A stretch of 64,000 nt of DNA from Alteromonas lipotrueiana (GCF_019249245.1 NZ_JAESDK010000015.1:48007-112006), one strand, 5' to 3'; positions 18,984-27,121 are shown, numbered from the stretch's first letter. Translations and numbers: made by a program. The notes: generated by a model not told the origin, from the letters alone.

Positions 18984-19748
18984 ATGCAGCTACACACCCT
19001 GAATGGGTATATACAAAATATTTTTTTAGTTGAGCACAATCATGGGCTGTTATTGTTAGACGGGTGTAGCCGCGCCGACGTCCATACGGTATGTCGCTAT
19101 ATTACACATACGTTAAAGCGGCCTTTAGCTGACTTAAAGATGATTGTGGTCACCCACATGCACCCCGACCATGCAGGTGGTGCGCATTGGTTACGAAAAC
19201 GCACAGGGGCGAAATTGGCGGCTCATCCAAAGGCCGCTAAGTGGTACGCCGGTATCGCGGGCCGAACCGCCCATATTATTGATGTTTCGCTAATGTACTG
19301 GGTCGCGCAGCGCCTGGGTAAAGGGCGTCGTAAAGCGTGGTATTCGCCTGTTCTCAAGCCTGATATAATTTTAACCGACGAACAAACAGTGCCCGGATTT
19401 CCTGACTGGCAGGTATTGTATACGCCCGGCCATACCAACCACGATTTATCGCTGTTTTATATTCCCGGCAACCAGGTGTATATAGCCGACTTGCTGGTGA
19501 AAGTGAAAGGACGCCTGCATTCGCCATATCCTATTTGTCATCCAAATCAATATCGGCAGTCGCTACAAAAAATTGCCTCAATAAACGCCGACACCCTTTT
19601 TTGCGCTCATATCAAACCCCTACAGGCGGCGCAGATAGACTTCGGGCAAATTATTGCCGATGCCCCGACGCTACCTAAAAATCACTGGCATGCTTCAAAA
19701 AACCGCATTATAAAAAAGCTAGGCTTGCTACGTTCGTCGTCGCTTTAA
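18984..19748 (+). CDS. MBL-fold metallo-hydrolase
   Basis: A 254-residue metallo-beta-lactamase fold protein. The di-metal site is visible: THMHPDHAGG (HxHxDH, about 56-65), the third-motif His in YTPGHTNHDL, Asp in YIADLLV, and a late His in CAHIKPL. There is no signal peptide, so it is cytoplasmic. The overall length and layout fit glyoxalase II-like or general thioester/ester hydrolases; the substrate cannot be told. The C-terminus is basic (KNRIIKKLG). Next to a FadD-like ligase, an acyl-thioester substrate is an idea, not a conclusion. Confidence 0.8.
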   Translation: MQLHTLNGYIQNIFLVEHNHGLLLLDGCSRADVHTVCRYITHTLKRPLADLKMIVVTHMHPDHAGGAHWLRKRTGAKLAAHPKAAKWYAGIAGRTAHIIDVSLMYWVAQRLGKGRRKAWYSPVLKPDIILTDEQTVPGFPDWQVLYTPGHTNHDLSLFYIPGNQVYIADLLVKVKGRLHSPYPICHPNQYRQSLQKIASINADTLFCAHIKPLQAAQIDFGQIIADAPTLPKNHWHASKNRIIKKLGLLRSSSL

Positions 19749-20114
19749 CGACGCAGTAGAAAACCGGTGAATTCATAGCAAATACCGTACGTTAGAATAA
19801 AAACCTCGGTCTTTGGGAACGCTGACAGCCATTAATCCTCTTTTTAGACCACAAATCACAATACCGACCTTTCAAGCCCCTACCACATTAGTATGAGTTT
19901 GTTGCGAAGCGAACCTGCTTTTCACTTACTGCAAACGGAATGCTGCTCTGTGTCTTTTACATCCCGCTTCTGGCTATTAATGTCAGATGCCTGATATGGG
20001 TTTGTATTTAAGCTATTGCTTTAAATGGATATTCGGAAAAGTGAATTACTAAAGTTGTGCTTCACCAACATGAAACACTATTGAGTAATGTCACTAAATA
20101 AGGATACAAACCGA
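19749..20114. other. Upstream region of the peptide cluster
   Basis: No gene is supported here. It must hold the promoter of the peptide operon. A near-palindrome, ATTTAAGC (20006-20013) and GCTTTAAAT (20018-20026), with one extra T and a 4-nt centre, lies about 90 nt before the peptide start and could be a regulator site. TAAGGA at about 20099-20104 is the ribosome binding site of the peptide gene. Confidence 0.4.
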
Positions 20115-20228
20115 ATGAAAATTACAAACAGCGCATCACTTCAAAACCCTTTTGGCCTGGCCGGTGTTTCTCAGCTTCAGGTGGTAGGCGGGCCTATCTG
20201 TGTAGGGATGCTCATTGCTTTAGCGTAA
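20115..20228 (+). CDS. 37-residue peptide, candidate precursor of a modified or signal peptide
   Basis: A 37-codon reading frame, ATG to TAA, with TAAGGA about 10 nt upstream. The N-terminal half is polar (MKITNSASLQNPFGLAG). The C-terminal half is VSQLQVVGG followed by the hydrophobic tail PICVGMLIALA with a single Cys. The Gly-Gly after hydrophobic positions resembles the double-glycine end of a leader, though the spacing differs slightly from the classic motif and no C39 peptidase is encoded nearby. It stands first before two cupin-like proteins and then a transporter and two-component system, the usual place of a peptide precursor. I know no family that it belongs to. That it is translated is inferred from the ribosome site and context. 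Confidence 0.6.
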   Translation: MKITNSASLQNPFGLAGVSQLQVVGGPICVGMLIALA

Positions 20229-20310
20229 ATCTTAACTATTTTTCGCTGGGGGGCGCTGTCTGCCAGCTATTCATTTTTAAGGCTGGTTAGGTACAGATAA
20301 AGGGTTGAAC

Positions 20311-21282
20311 ATGAAAAGAAATGAAACGATTGAAGCATTTATTGGCAACAAGACATTACGCCATGAAACCGCTACCGCAATGAATGCAGACCGGGTTCAA
20401 AACGCATCGTTACCTATCACTGCCAACTTAAAAGCGTTGTTCGACAATACCGATAGCGTGCCATCCACCGCTACGCTTAAAACGGTTATTGCTAAACATG
20501 CTGACCACTTACTTCAGCAGGTGGTTAATGGCGCAATAACTCAGATGGGCCAAAACCCTTTTTATGTTTACCCTATGGCGGGTCATTCAACGTACTTTGC
20601 ACAACGATTAATTGTAGAAAGTACCCCTGACTTTGATCTCAGTCTCGACTTTATCGATCCCTCTTTACTCACCCAATACAAACAAGAAAGCCGAGAAAAC
20701 CTTCAGCAACGTGGGGTTTCATTTTTTGGACGCGAAACCCTGAGTTATTTTATTCATTCAGGTAATCTGCAGGTTTCACACTGGTCTCACCCTTCATCAG
20801 CAGATCAGTTTTTTGGTATGCGATGCACCCGCGAAAACAGCCAGCTTATTCACGATGGCAGTTTTGTTCATTGTCAAAACAACCAAACGTATATGTACGA
20901 AAGTTGCGAACAATGCGCTGTAGTCGTCACACTTGAAATTAAACGCAATAAACTACCGGCAAGCTTAATCTTCAGTGCCTCAGATCACACTTTACGGTAC
21001 CAAAACCCGTCAGATGAAGCCGACTCCCGGTTACAGCTGTGTATGGCTATTTTAGTGAAGCTGGATTATGTTGAAGCCATTCCAACGCTTAAAGCATTTT
21101 TGACGCATCCGCATCATTTTGTTCGTTGGTATGCCATGCAGCAAATTCTTGCTCTGGACGCGCTTCAGGTGTTGCAGGAACTTGCAGACATGGCAGTGAC
21201 CGATCCTCATCCAGAGGTAAAGCTTGCGGCTAAACAAACCCTGTTAATGATTCAAAAGCAGGAATTTGATTATGCCTGTTGA
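20311..21282 (+). CDS. Cupin-like protein with C-terminal HEAT-like repeats (peptide cluster protein 1)
   Basis: A 323-residue cytoplasmic protein that I cannot assign to a named family. ATG 20311 has AAAGGG 6 nt upstream; a TTG at 20305 is less likely. Residues about 85-235 are beta-rich with a cupin-like pattern (LSYFIHSGNLQVSHWSH, then FVHCQNNQTYMYESCEQCA), and about 250-315 read as two HEAT-type helical repeats (AIPTLKAFLTHPHHFVRWYA; HPEVKLAAKQTLLMI). It looks distantly related to the next gene product but lacks that protein's dense His cluster, so it may be a non-catalytic partner or substrate-binding subunit. It follows the peptide gene by 82 nt and overlaps the next gene by 11 nt. A role in modifying or binding the peptide is inferred from position only. 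Confidence 0.7.
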   Translation: MKRNETIEAFIGNKTLRHETATAMNADRVQNASLPITANLKALFDNTDSVPSTATLKTVIAKHADHLLQQVVNGAITQMGQNPFYVYPMAGHSTYFAQRLIVESTPDFDLSLDFIDPSLLTQYKQESRENLQQRGVSFFGRETLSYFIHSGNLQVSHWSHPSSADQFFGMRCTRENSQLIHDGSFVHCQNNQTYMYESCEQCAVVVTLEIKRNKLPASLIFSASDHTLRYQNPSDEADSRLQLCMAILVKLDYVEAIPTLKAFLTHPHHFVRWYAMQQILALDALQVLQELADMAVTDPHPEVKLAAKQTLLMIQKQEFDYAC

Positions 21283-22186
21283 AATAAATTGCGATCAGAT
21301 TAACGAATCTATTGGCCTGGACGAATGTTACGAACAGCTAATAGACAGCCGGTTTGACTGTAATGATATTGAAAGCTTTAAAAGTGTGGCGCCACTGCTA
21401 AAAAGGCTGAACAATAACCGTACTTTTTTGGCCGAAACTCTTATTAACGAACTCAGTACACCGGCAACAGCACAAGCAAAAAATCATTACACACCACAGG
21501 TTTTGTTACTTAAAGCACCAGCAAAGCACACCAATTTTTTTATCCGGGCTAATATATGGCTCGCCCAACAAGATCCGATGCTGCAATTAGCGGGAGAAAA
21601 GTCTTTTTATTATCATGTGCCTCATGACCATAATTTTCATTTTCTGACCTCAGGCTATTTAGGACCAGGCTATCTTAGCGACTATTACGAGTATGATTAT
21701 TTTAGCGTTGATGGCTACCCGGGCGAACCGGTAGATATGACATTTGTTAAGCGCTCTGCATTAAGCCCTGGCAAGGTGATGTTGTATAGAGCGCACCGTG
21801 ATGTTCACAATCAATTACCTGCCGACGAACTGTCGGTATCACTTAACATTATGCCTTCTATGATGTTTGCGCATTTACGACCGCAATATATCTTCAATGC
21901 ACAATGCACTCATATTGAGCGTACGGTAACCACCTCAAATTCGTCAACTGAGCCAGCGTTGCATTTAATTGCACGCTGCGGGGGTCAAAAAGGTCAGGAG
22001 TTTTTAGAACATGTGGCCAAAAATGGCGTTATTGAAGAAGACCGATTTCGGGCAATTAAAGCCATAACCGCAGCCTTGCCCGATAACAGTAGTCGGTTTG
22101 AGGTGATTAGAAAATATGGGCTGAATGCGAATTCAACCATGGTACAAAAAATGGCCCAGTACTACGTCGAGCAGTTGTCGTTGTGA
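21272..22186 (+). CDS. Cupin-like putative metalloenzyme (peptide cluster protein 2)
   Basis: A 304-residue protein. ATG 21272 has AGGA 9 nt upstream and overlaps the previous gene by 11 nt. Its centre holds YYHVPHDHNFHFL (113-125) with His 115, 118, 120 and 123, then GYLGPGYLSDYYEYDY and LYRAHRDVHNQL (His 175, 179). This is a cupin or jelly-roll arrangement suited to bind Fe or another metal, as in cupin and 2-oxoglutarate oxygenases. The last ~90 residues are helical-repeat-like, as in protein 1. No signal peptide is seen. Such an enzyme could oxidise or otherwise modify the peptide encoded upstream, but the reaction is unknown. A terminator follows its stop, so peptide, protein 1 and protein 2 form one unit. 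Confidence 0.7.
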   Translation: MPVEINCDQINESIGLDECYEQLIDSRFDCNDIESFKSVAPLLKRLNNNRTFLAETLINELSTPATAQAKNHYTPQVLLLKAPAKHTNFFIRANIWLAQQDPMLQLAGEKSFYYHVPHDHNFHFLTSGYLGPGYLSDYYEYDYFSVDGYPGEPVDMTFVKRSALSPGKVMLYRAHRDVHNQLPADELSVSLNIMPSMMFAHLRPQYIFNAQCTHIERTVTTSNSSTEPALHLIARCGGQKGQEFLEHVAKNGVIEEDRFRAIKAITAALPDNSSRFEVIRKYGLNANSTMVQKMAQYYVEQLSL

Positions 22187-22253
22187 ACACAAACAAAGCC
22201 CACCCATTTTAATTAATATTTAAGTGTATAACCTCCCTTTTGCTTTAAGCAGG

Positions 22254-22286
22254 GCCCTCAACACGGATAAGTTGCAGGGCTTTTTT
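22254..22286 (+). terminator. Rho-independent terminator between the two halves of the peptide cluster
   Basis: GCCCTCAAC (22254-22262) pairs with GTTG-C-AGGGC (22271-22280) with one bulged C, followed by six T. It lies 67 nt after protein 2 and so ends the peptide-enzyme unit. The downstream genes need read-through or their own promoter. Confidence 0.85.
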
Positions 22287-22399
22287 ATTGATTGACGTTA
22301 ATCTTGCCATACATCCCTCAATTCCTCCGCTTATCACAATTTGAGGACGAGATTTTATTTTCAGCGCTAATCTTAAAGGGTCATAAAAAGGACTTCATT

Positions 22400-23110
22400 G
22401 TGAAAGCATCCCCCGTTTATTCTTCAGCGCAGGCATTTATCGATACCTTTGTGGCTCCTACAGAGCTGTTTTCTAAATTTTCTATCAGCTTACAATGGGC
22501 AAAGTGGTGTGCTGTGCTGGTGTTAAGTGCTTCGCTGTTGAGCACGTATTATTTTTTTCATGTTATATCGGTAAGTCCTGAAACCCCCATTCAACTAAAT
22601 GGTATTGCTCAACTGTTTGAAGCTTACCGCCCCCAGTTGTTTTCGTCCGCAGGGCTTATCGGTCTTGAGCCTGGTTTGTATGTGGGTGTACTTCGCTCAT
22701 TAAATGTTTTATTTCTGGTGGCGGCGTTAGGTACAGCTTATTGGACAATGCAATTTACCGTGCGCAGTGAAAACCACATGACCCTTATGCAATGGTACAA
22801 AATTATCATGGTGTGCCAGCTACCCTGGGTAGCAAACTATTTAGGCTTAATCTTACTTACTTTCAGCGCCGCTGATACCGCATTACCTTTCAGTATGCTT
22901 GATTATGCGTCTGTTAATTATCTGTTTTTTCAGCTTAAGCCGCAGGATTCCTGGTACACCCTCATTGAGGGGATAAATTTGTTCCACTTTTGGAGCCTTG
23001 GACTTACCGCAACCGCCATAAATCGCTGTTTAAAAACCACTCTGTCAGCAAGTTTAGGGTATGCATTATTGCCTTATATTGTTTTAGCCAGCTTGTGGAC
23101 AGTGTCATGA
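22400..23110 (+). CDS. Multi-pass membrane protein, possibly Yip1-like (peptide cluster)
   Basis: A 236-residue integral membrane protein with five or six hydrophobic segments (about 37-58, 88-112, 128-145, 150-170, 190-215, 218-235). I start it at GTG 22400, which has AAGGA 7 nt upstream; an in-frame TTG at 22292 would lie right after the terminator and has no ribosome site. The N-terminus (FVAPTELFSKF) followed by six-helix topology resembles Yip1-domain proteins that often accompany ABC exporters. Its stop overlaps the next start (ATGA), so it is translationally coupled to the ATPase and permease. It may be an accessory subunit of the exporter or an immunity protein; this is inference. Confidence 0.65.
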   Translation: MKASPVYSSAQAFIDTFVAPTELFSKFSISLQWAKWCAVLVLSASLLSTYYFFHVISVSPETPIQLNGIAQLFEAYRPQLFSSAGLIGLEPGLYVGVLRSLNVLFLVAALGTAYWTMQFTVRSENHMTLMQWYKIIMVCQLPWVANYLGLILLTFSAADTALPFSMLDYASVNYLFFQLKPQDSWYTLIEGINLFHFWSLGLTATAINRCLKTTLSASLGYALLPYIVLASLWTVS

Positions 23111-23844
23111 GTGTAAACCGACATATTCCGTTACTTACCTTAAACAATATTGGTCAGCATTGTGTATTTCAAAATGAGTCTATAGAAACTCTTAATAATA
23201 TACATCTGAATATTGGCCAGGGTGAATTTCTGGCCATCACTGGTCCAGCGGGTTCAGGTAAGTCTGCGCTGCTGCATATTCTAGGGTGTTTGAAAAAACC
23301 CCAAGAAGGGCAGTATTTGTTGTTGGGCGAAAGTATTCACAACCAAACAGAAAAACAATTAACTCACACCCGAAGCAAACATATTGGCTGGGTGTTCAGT
23401 AATTCAAACTTAATCGACCGATACAGTGTTTTAAAAAACAGTATGCATCCGCTTTCAGTAGGATTGTGGCTAAAGCAGAATGAAAAAAAGCGTGCCAGGT
23501 TCTGGCTAAACTTTGTAGGGCTAAACCGGTATGCAGGTCATCGCCCGCCAGAGCTGTCTAAAGTTCAGCAACAGCAACTGGCTATTGCCCGGGCAATGGC
23601 GCGTAATCCTACCTTATTATTGGTCGATGACCCCACCGAGAACTTATCTGACAATGACACAGCCCAAATCATGCGGCTTTTTAAAAAGCTGAATCAATAT
23701 GGCCAAACTATTGTGCTGGCTACCCGTAGCCAAATGCTGGCAAGCCAGTGCCGGCGGCAAATCCACCTTCTTAATTATACTATTCACAAAGATATTGTTC
23801 ACCGCCCGCTAAACTTTCAGGCTGATTTACGAGCGTACGCATGA
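23107..23844 (+). CDS. Degenerate ABC transporter ATPase, MacB/LolD-like
   Basis: A 245-residue ATPase-fold subunit. ATG 23107 overlaps the previous stop, so an upstream in-frame start at 22990 is rejected. Walker A is intact (GPAGSGKSA, 46-54), but nearly every other catalytic element departs from the family: the Q-loop Gln is Ser (WVFS, Ser 98), the signature reads LSKVQ (150-154) instead of LSGGQ, the Walker B glutamate is Asp (LLLVDDP, D175), the D-loop reads TENLSD, and the switch His is Arg (LATRS, R207). The fold and the MacB-like RAMARNP segment remain. It may bind ATP but hydrolyse it slowly or not at all. It overlaps the permease gene by 4 nt, so the two form one complex. Confidence 0.85.
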   Translation: MSVNRHIPLLTLNNIGQHCVFQNESIETLNNIHLNIGQGEFLAITGPAGSGKSALLHILGCLKKPQEGQYLLLGESIHNQTEKQLTHTRSKHIGWVFSNSNLIDRYSVLKNSMHPLSVGLWLKQNEKKRARFWLNFVGLNRYAGHRPPELSKVQQQQLAIARAMARNPTLLLVDDPTENLSDNDTAQIMRLFKKLNQYGQTIVLATRSQMLASQCRRQIHLLNYTIHKDIVHRPLNFQADLRAYA

Positions 23845-25064
23845 ACAAGCTATTAAGCGCCGCTATTGAAGGCACAGGTTGCGCCCTTCAGGCCATCATC
23901 ACCAACCTTTTAAGAAGCCTGCTTATAACTCTGGGCGTGGTGGTAGGGGTGGCATCCGTAGTTGCGGCGGCGACTATTTTACAAAATGTACAAAGTGGGA
24001 CTTTTTCCCCCACAGAGCCTAACCTTGTAAATGTAGCGCGCCTTCACTTTGCAAATCAACGTCCGGCATACTCAAATGCTAAGGTTGATTTCAGTTACGC
24101 TGACTTCCTTATTCTGAAACAAGCAATACCCGATTTGGTCGGTGCGCACTATAAAACTTTACCCTTAGGGGCTAAAACTCAGGTTAACACCGTTTACTCC
24201 CAGGCCACTACTCAGGTTGTAGGCGCCCAGTCCCGGTATCAGTATTTACCGGGCACTATGGTACATCGGGGCCGGTTTATCACCGCTCAGGAAACCCGCC
24301 AAAAAGAGCCGGTAGCATTTATTGGTCCGCGATTAGCGCAGCTGCTGAACCTAAAGGATAATCCGGTAGGTAGGTTGATTTTTGTAAACAACACCCAGCT
24401 CACTGTAGTAGGAGTGGGCTTAGCAAACCAACGATTACCGGGTATAGCCGACAGCAATTATCTTATTGTTCCGCATACTATCGCCACACAATGGTCGTCA
24501 CCGAGTTCACCCGGTCAGGCAGAAGTATTGTTTACGCTAACAAAAAGCAGTAATCTGGAAAAAATACGTTCCGATATCCAGCATTTTTTTGCACAGTATT
24601 TTTTAAGCCCGCCCACGCTGGTGGTAGAACAAATGCCGCGTCAGTCGGCCACATTAGAAAAACTGCGTGATGCGACGATGCTAATTGCAGGGGCTGTGGC
24701 GGCAATCAGCCTGATGATAGGCGGGCTGGGAATTACCAATATTATGCTGGTTGCCGTTACCCAACGAACAGTAGAGATCAGTATGGCCCGGGCTATGGGC
24801 GCCAGCAAAGGGTTTATTATGACCCGGTTTTTAACCGAAGCAGGCGTACTTGCCCTTTTTGGGGGCGCAATAGGTATTGCGGTGGGGTATCTGCTGAGTG
24901 TTCTGGTAATGTTGTTTTTGCCAACTGAAGGATTGTTTTTTATGCCCCTATGGACCATTATTCTTGCTATTACCCTAAGCCTGATGCTGGGAATTATTTT
25001 TGGCCTTATACCGGCGATTAAAGCTGCTCAACTGGATCCCGCTGATACGCTGTACTATGAGTAA
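23841..25064 (+). CDS. MacB/FtsX-type ABC transporter permease (peptide cluster)
   Basis: A 407-residue permease with the MacB topology: TM1 at about 22-47 (LLRSLLITLGVVVGVASVVAA), a periplasmic domain of about 220 residues (MacB_PCD-like), then three C-terminal helices of the FtsX domain. The conserved cytoplasmic segment GLGITNIMLVAVTQRTVEIS with MARAMGAS after TM2 is clear, as is the ending IPAIKAAQLDPADTLYYE. MacB-type transporters push substrates from the periplasm or outer leaflet by a mechanical motion; several handle peptides or lantibiotics. With its degenerate ATPase it may act as a peptide exporter, an immunity transporter or a sensor partner for the kinase downstream. Starts with an ATGA overlap and overlaps the kinase gene by 8 nt. 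Confidence 0.88.
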   Translation: MNKLLSAAIEGTGCALQAIITNLLRSLLITLGVVVGVASVVAAATILQNVQSGTFSPTEPNLVNVARLHFANQRPAYSNAKVDFSYADFLILKQAIPDLVGAHYKTLPLGAKTQVNTVYSQATTQVVGAQSRYQYLPGTMVHRGRFITAQETRQKEPVAFIGPRLAQLLNLKDNPVGRLIFVNNTQLTVVGVGLANQRLPGIADSNYLIVPHTIATQWSSPSSPGQAEVLFTLTKSSNLEKIRSDIQHFFAQYFLSPPTLVVEQMPRQSATLEKLRDATMLIAGAVAAISLMIGGLGITNIMLVAVTQRTVEISMARAMGASKGFIMTRFLTEAGVLALFGGAIGIAVGYLLSVLVMLFLPTEGLFFMPLWTIILAITLSLMLGIIFGLIPAIKAAQLDPADTLYYE

Positions 25065-26196
25065 AAAAGGCTCAGTTGTAGCGTTACTAAGCCGCTTTTG
25101 GGCCCAAAGTCGTAATACCAGTAAGTTGTACCGGGCTGTAATGCTACTGATTTTTGGCTTACATTTCATATTGACCTGGGCCGCAATGCAGTCGTTGATA
25201 CCTGGTGTTGAGCAGTTTGCCAATGCGCTGGTTGCCCGAGCCTTGCTTGAAGCTTCTTTATTTACCGGCATTTGTCATTTTTTAGTGCGTCCTTATCTGC
25301 GTCTTAATTTGGTCGGCACCAGTTTAGATCCGGTCTCGATAGCCTTTGGACTGCTGTACCTTATGGGGCTATCGGCTTTCTATTTTTGTACCTCCACGGC
25401 ACTGGGAAAACTTCAGTTTTTAAATGCTACTGATTTAAGTCAGCTGCAGGTGTTGGCACAGCAAGGACAACAAGGTGGCGAAGTTAGCTTTTTAGCTATG
25501 ATAGTGATGGGCAGTGCCGAATCTTTTGTTACGTTAAGTTTGTGGTCATTTGTATATCTGGGTTGGCACTTTCAAAAAAACAAACGAGCTCTGCAACAAC
25601 AGGTTAATCAAAGTCAAATTCAACAGTTAACAAAACAGTTAAGTCCGCACTTTTTATTTAATAGCTTAAACAGTATAAGGGCGCTGATTTTTGCCGACCA
25701 GGAGCGCGCCGCAGAAGTACTTACGTTACTATCTGATTTACTTCGAACCCAAATGCAGTCGCAAATGAAGGTTCGCTCGACACTTCAGCAAGAATGGCAG
25801 TTAACCAAAAAATACCTCGAAATTGAAAAAGTTCGATTTGATGACCGACTGACCCTGCAGGTAAAACTGGACGAGCAAACACTGCACCAGGAAATTCCTA
25901 CTTTAACGCTGTTAACCCTGGCCGAAAATGCGATAAAACACGGCATATCGCAAAGTAGCCAACCCGGGTTTATCACCTTACAAAGCTACACTACTGATGA
26001 ACAGACCTGGTGTCTTGAAGTTATTAACTCGCATGTATCGCCACAAAATACATCTGGTACGCGGGTAGGGCAACTGAATGTAAAAAAACGTCTTGAGCTG
26101 GTGCACGGAAAACACAGCCAGTTTGTTACCAGTGATAAAAATCAACAATATCAGGTTTGGATGGAATTACCGTATGTTAAAAGTCTTAATCGTTGA
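25057..26196 (+). CDS. LytS/YehU-type sensor histidine kinase (peptide cluster)
   Basis: A 379-residue membrane sensor kinase. ATG 25057 overlaps the permease stop by 8 nt. The N-terminal half has four hydrophobic helices (about 23-43, 52-75, 88-110, 145-165) with little outside the membrane. The HisKA_7TM/His_kinase motif LSPHFLFNSLNSIRAL contains the phospho-accepting His, and the ATPase domain has TLAENAIKHGI and RVGQLNVKKRLEL. This is the LytTR-partner class of kinases, many of which sense peptides or membrane signals. It overlaps the response regulator gene by 23 nt. The likely stimulus is the cluster's own peptide or a membrane effect, which is inference. Confidence 0.88.
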   Translation: MSKKGSVVALLSRFWAQSRNTSKLYRAVMLLIFGLHFILTWAAMQSLIPGVEQFANALVARALLEASLFTGICHFLVRPYLRLNLVGTSLDPVSIAFGLLYLMGLSAFYFCTSTALGKLQFLNATDLSQLQVLAQQGQQGGEVSFLAMIVMGSAESFVTLSLWSFVYLGWHFQKNKRALQQQVNQSQIQQLTKQLSPHFLFNSLNSIRALIFADQERAAEVLTLLSDLLRTQMQSQMKVRSTLQQEWQLTKKYLEIEKVRFDDRLTLQVKLDEQTLHQEIPTLTLLTLAENAIKHGISQSSQPGFITLQSYTTDEQTWCLEVINSHVSPQNTSGTRVGQLNVKKRLELVHGKHSQFVTSDKNQQYQVWMELPYVKSLNR

Positions 26197-26905
26197 TGAT
26201 GAACGACTGGCTCGAATGGAACTTATTCGACTGCTGGGACGCTATGAAGATGTAACCATAGTGGCTGAGGCCGCGAATGGAAAAGAAGCCTTAGAAGCGG
26301 TAAAAGCACATTCGATAGATTTGGTTTTTGTCGATATTAAAATGCCTGAACTGAACGGTCTTGACTTTGCACGGGCAGTCCATGACCAGGTGCACTTTGT
26401 GTTTTGTACCGCCTACAGTGAACACGCGGTAGAAGCCTATGAGCTTAACGCTTTCGATTATATCGTAAAGCCTGTGATCCCTGCGCGCTTAGATGCTGTT
26501 ATCAACAAAGCCCGCATTATTTATGAGACACCAGACAGCGCCTCGGCACCTGTTGATTTTTTGCCCGATGACCACGGCTTATTACTAAAGTTTGGCCACA
26601 ATTTTAATATTGTCAGAATTGGTGATATTTATCGCTTTGAGTCTATAGGTAATCATGTCGCCATCTACTCACACGCCGGCAAGTCATATTTGCATACCAC
26701 CCTGTCTAAGGTCGAAAGCCGACTTAACCCCAACTGCTATTTTAAAACAAGCCGCAGCGATATCGTACGTATAGACCATATTAAACGAATTGAAGAAGGT
26801 ATGGCATCAGGAACTTTCTGCATACATATGAACGATGATAGTCATATAGAGGTGAGTCGCAGACAGGCACAACACTTGCGCAAAGCATTCAGTCTGGAGA
26901 TATAA
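26174..26905 (+). CDS. LytTR-family response regulator (peptide cluster)
   Basis: A 243-residue two-domain regulator. ATG 26174 is chosen because the receiver begins at once (MLKVLIVDDERLARMEL). The acidic pocket (DDE), phospho-acceptor Asp in LVFVDIKMPELNGLDFA, the Thr in FCTAYSEHAV and the Lys in DYIVKPV are all present. The C-terminal LytTR DNA-binding domain runs from about 140, with RFESIGNHVAIYSHAGKSYLH and RSDIVRIDHIKRIEE. It is likely to control the cluster's own promoters before 20115 and 22400; I could not identify a convincing LytTR direct-repeat site. It is the last gene of the unit. Confidence 0.9.
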   Translation: MLKVLIVDDERLARMELIRLLGRYEDVTIVAEAANGKEALEAVKAHSIDLVFVDIKMPELNGLDFARAVHDQVHFVFCTAYSEHAVEAYELNAFDYIVKPVIPARLDAVINKARIIYETPDSASAPVDFLPDDHGLLLKFGHNFNIVRIGDIYRFESIGNHVAIYSHAGKSYLHTTLSKVESRLNPNCYFKTSRSDIVRIDHIKRIEEGMASGTFCIHMNDDSHIEVSRRQAQHLRKAFSLEI

Positions 26906-27121
26906 GCAGACAGGGTTTTAACATAGCATTATTCAACGCCTGGCATGGCGAAAGCACGGAGGCAGAACAAACTATTTACTCACCAAATCAGTATTTAATG
27001 ATTATCTTTAAACGTTTACACATAACAGTTTGTATTTTGCCTAAACAATATGACCTGACGAAGGCGAAGTTTCACCTCGGTGTTAAAAAGACTGAATGTA
27101 CTAACAGGAATAACGTTTTTC

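Noticed and set aside
19893..19994. 33-codon reading frame (starts MSLLRSEPAF) upstream of the peptide gene
   Set aside because: No ribosome binding site before its ATG, ordinary composition, and no likeness to the peptide at 20115; probably chance.
19990..20110. LytTR direct-repeat binding sites upstream of the peptide gene
   Set aside because: No pair of repeats with the expected spacing stood out by eye; only a near-palindrome of unknown meaning was seen.
20229..20310. Possible attenuator hairpin between the peptide gene and protein 1 (GGC...GCC near 20250-20270)
   Set aside because: Only 3-4 bp pair well; too weak to claim, although such an attenuator would be expected in a precursor operon.
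22292..22399. TTG-start extension of the cluster membrane protein
   Set aside because: It begins directly after a terminator, has no ribosome site, and GTG 22400 has a good one.
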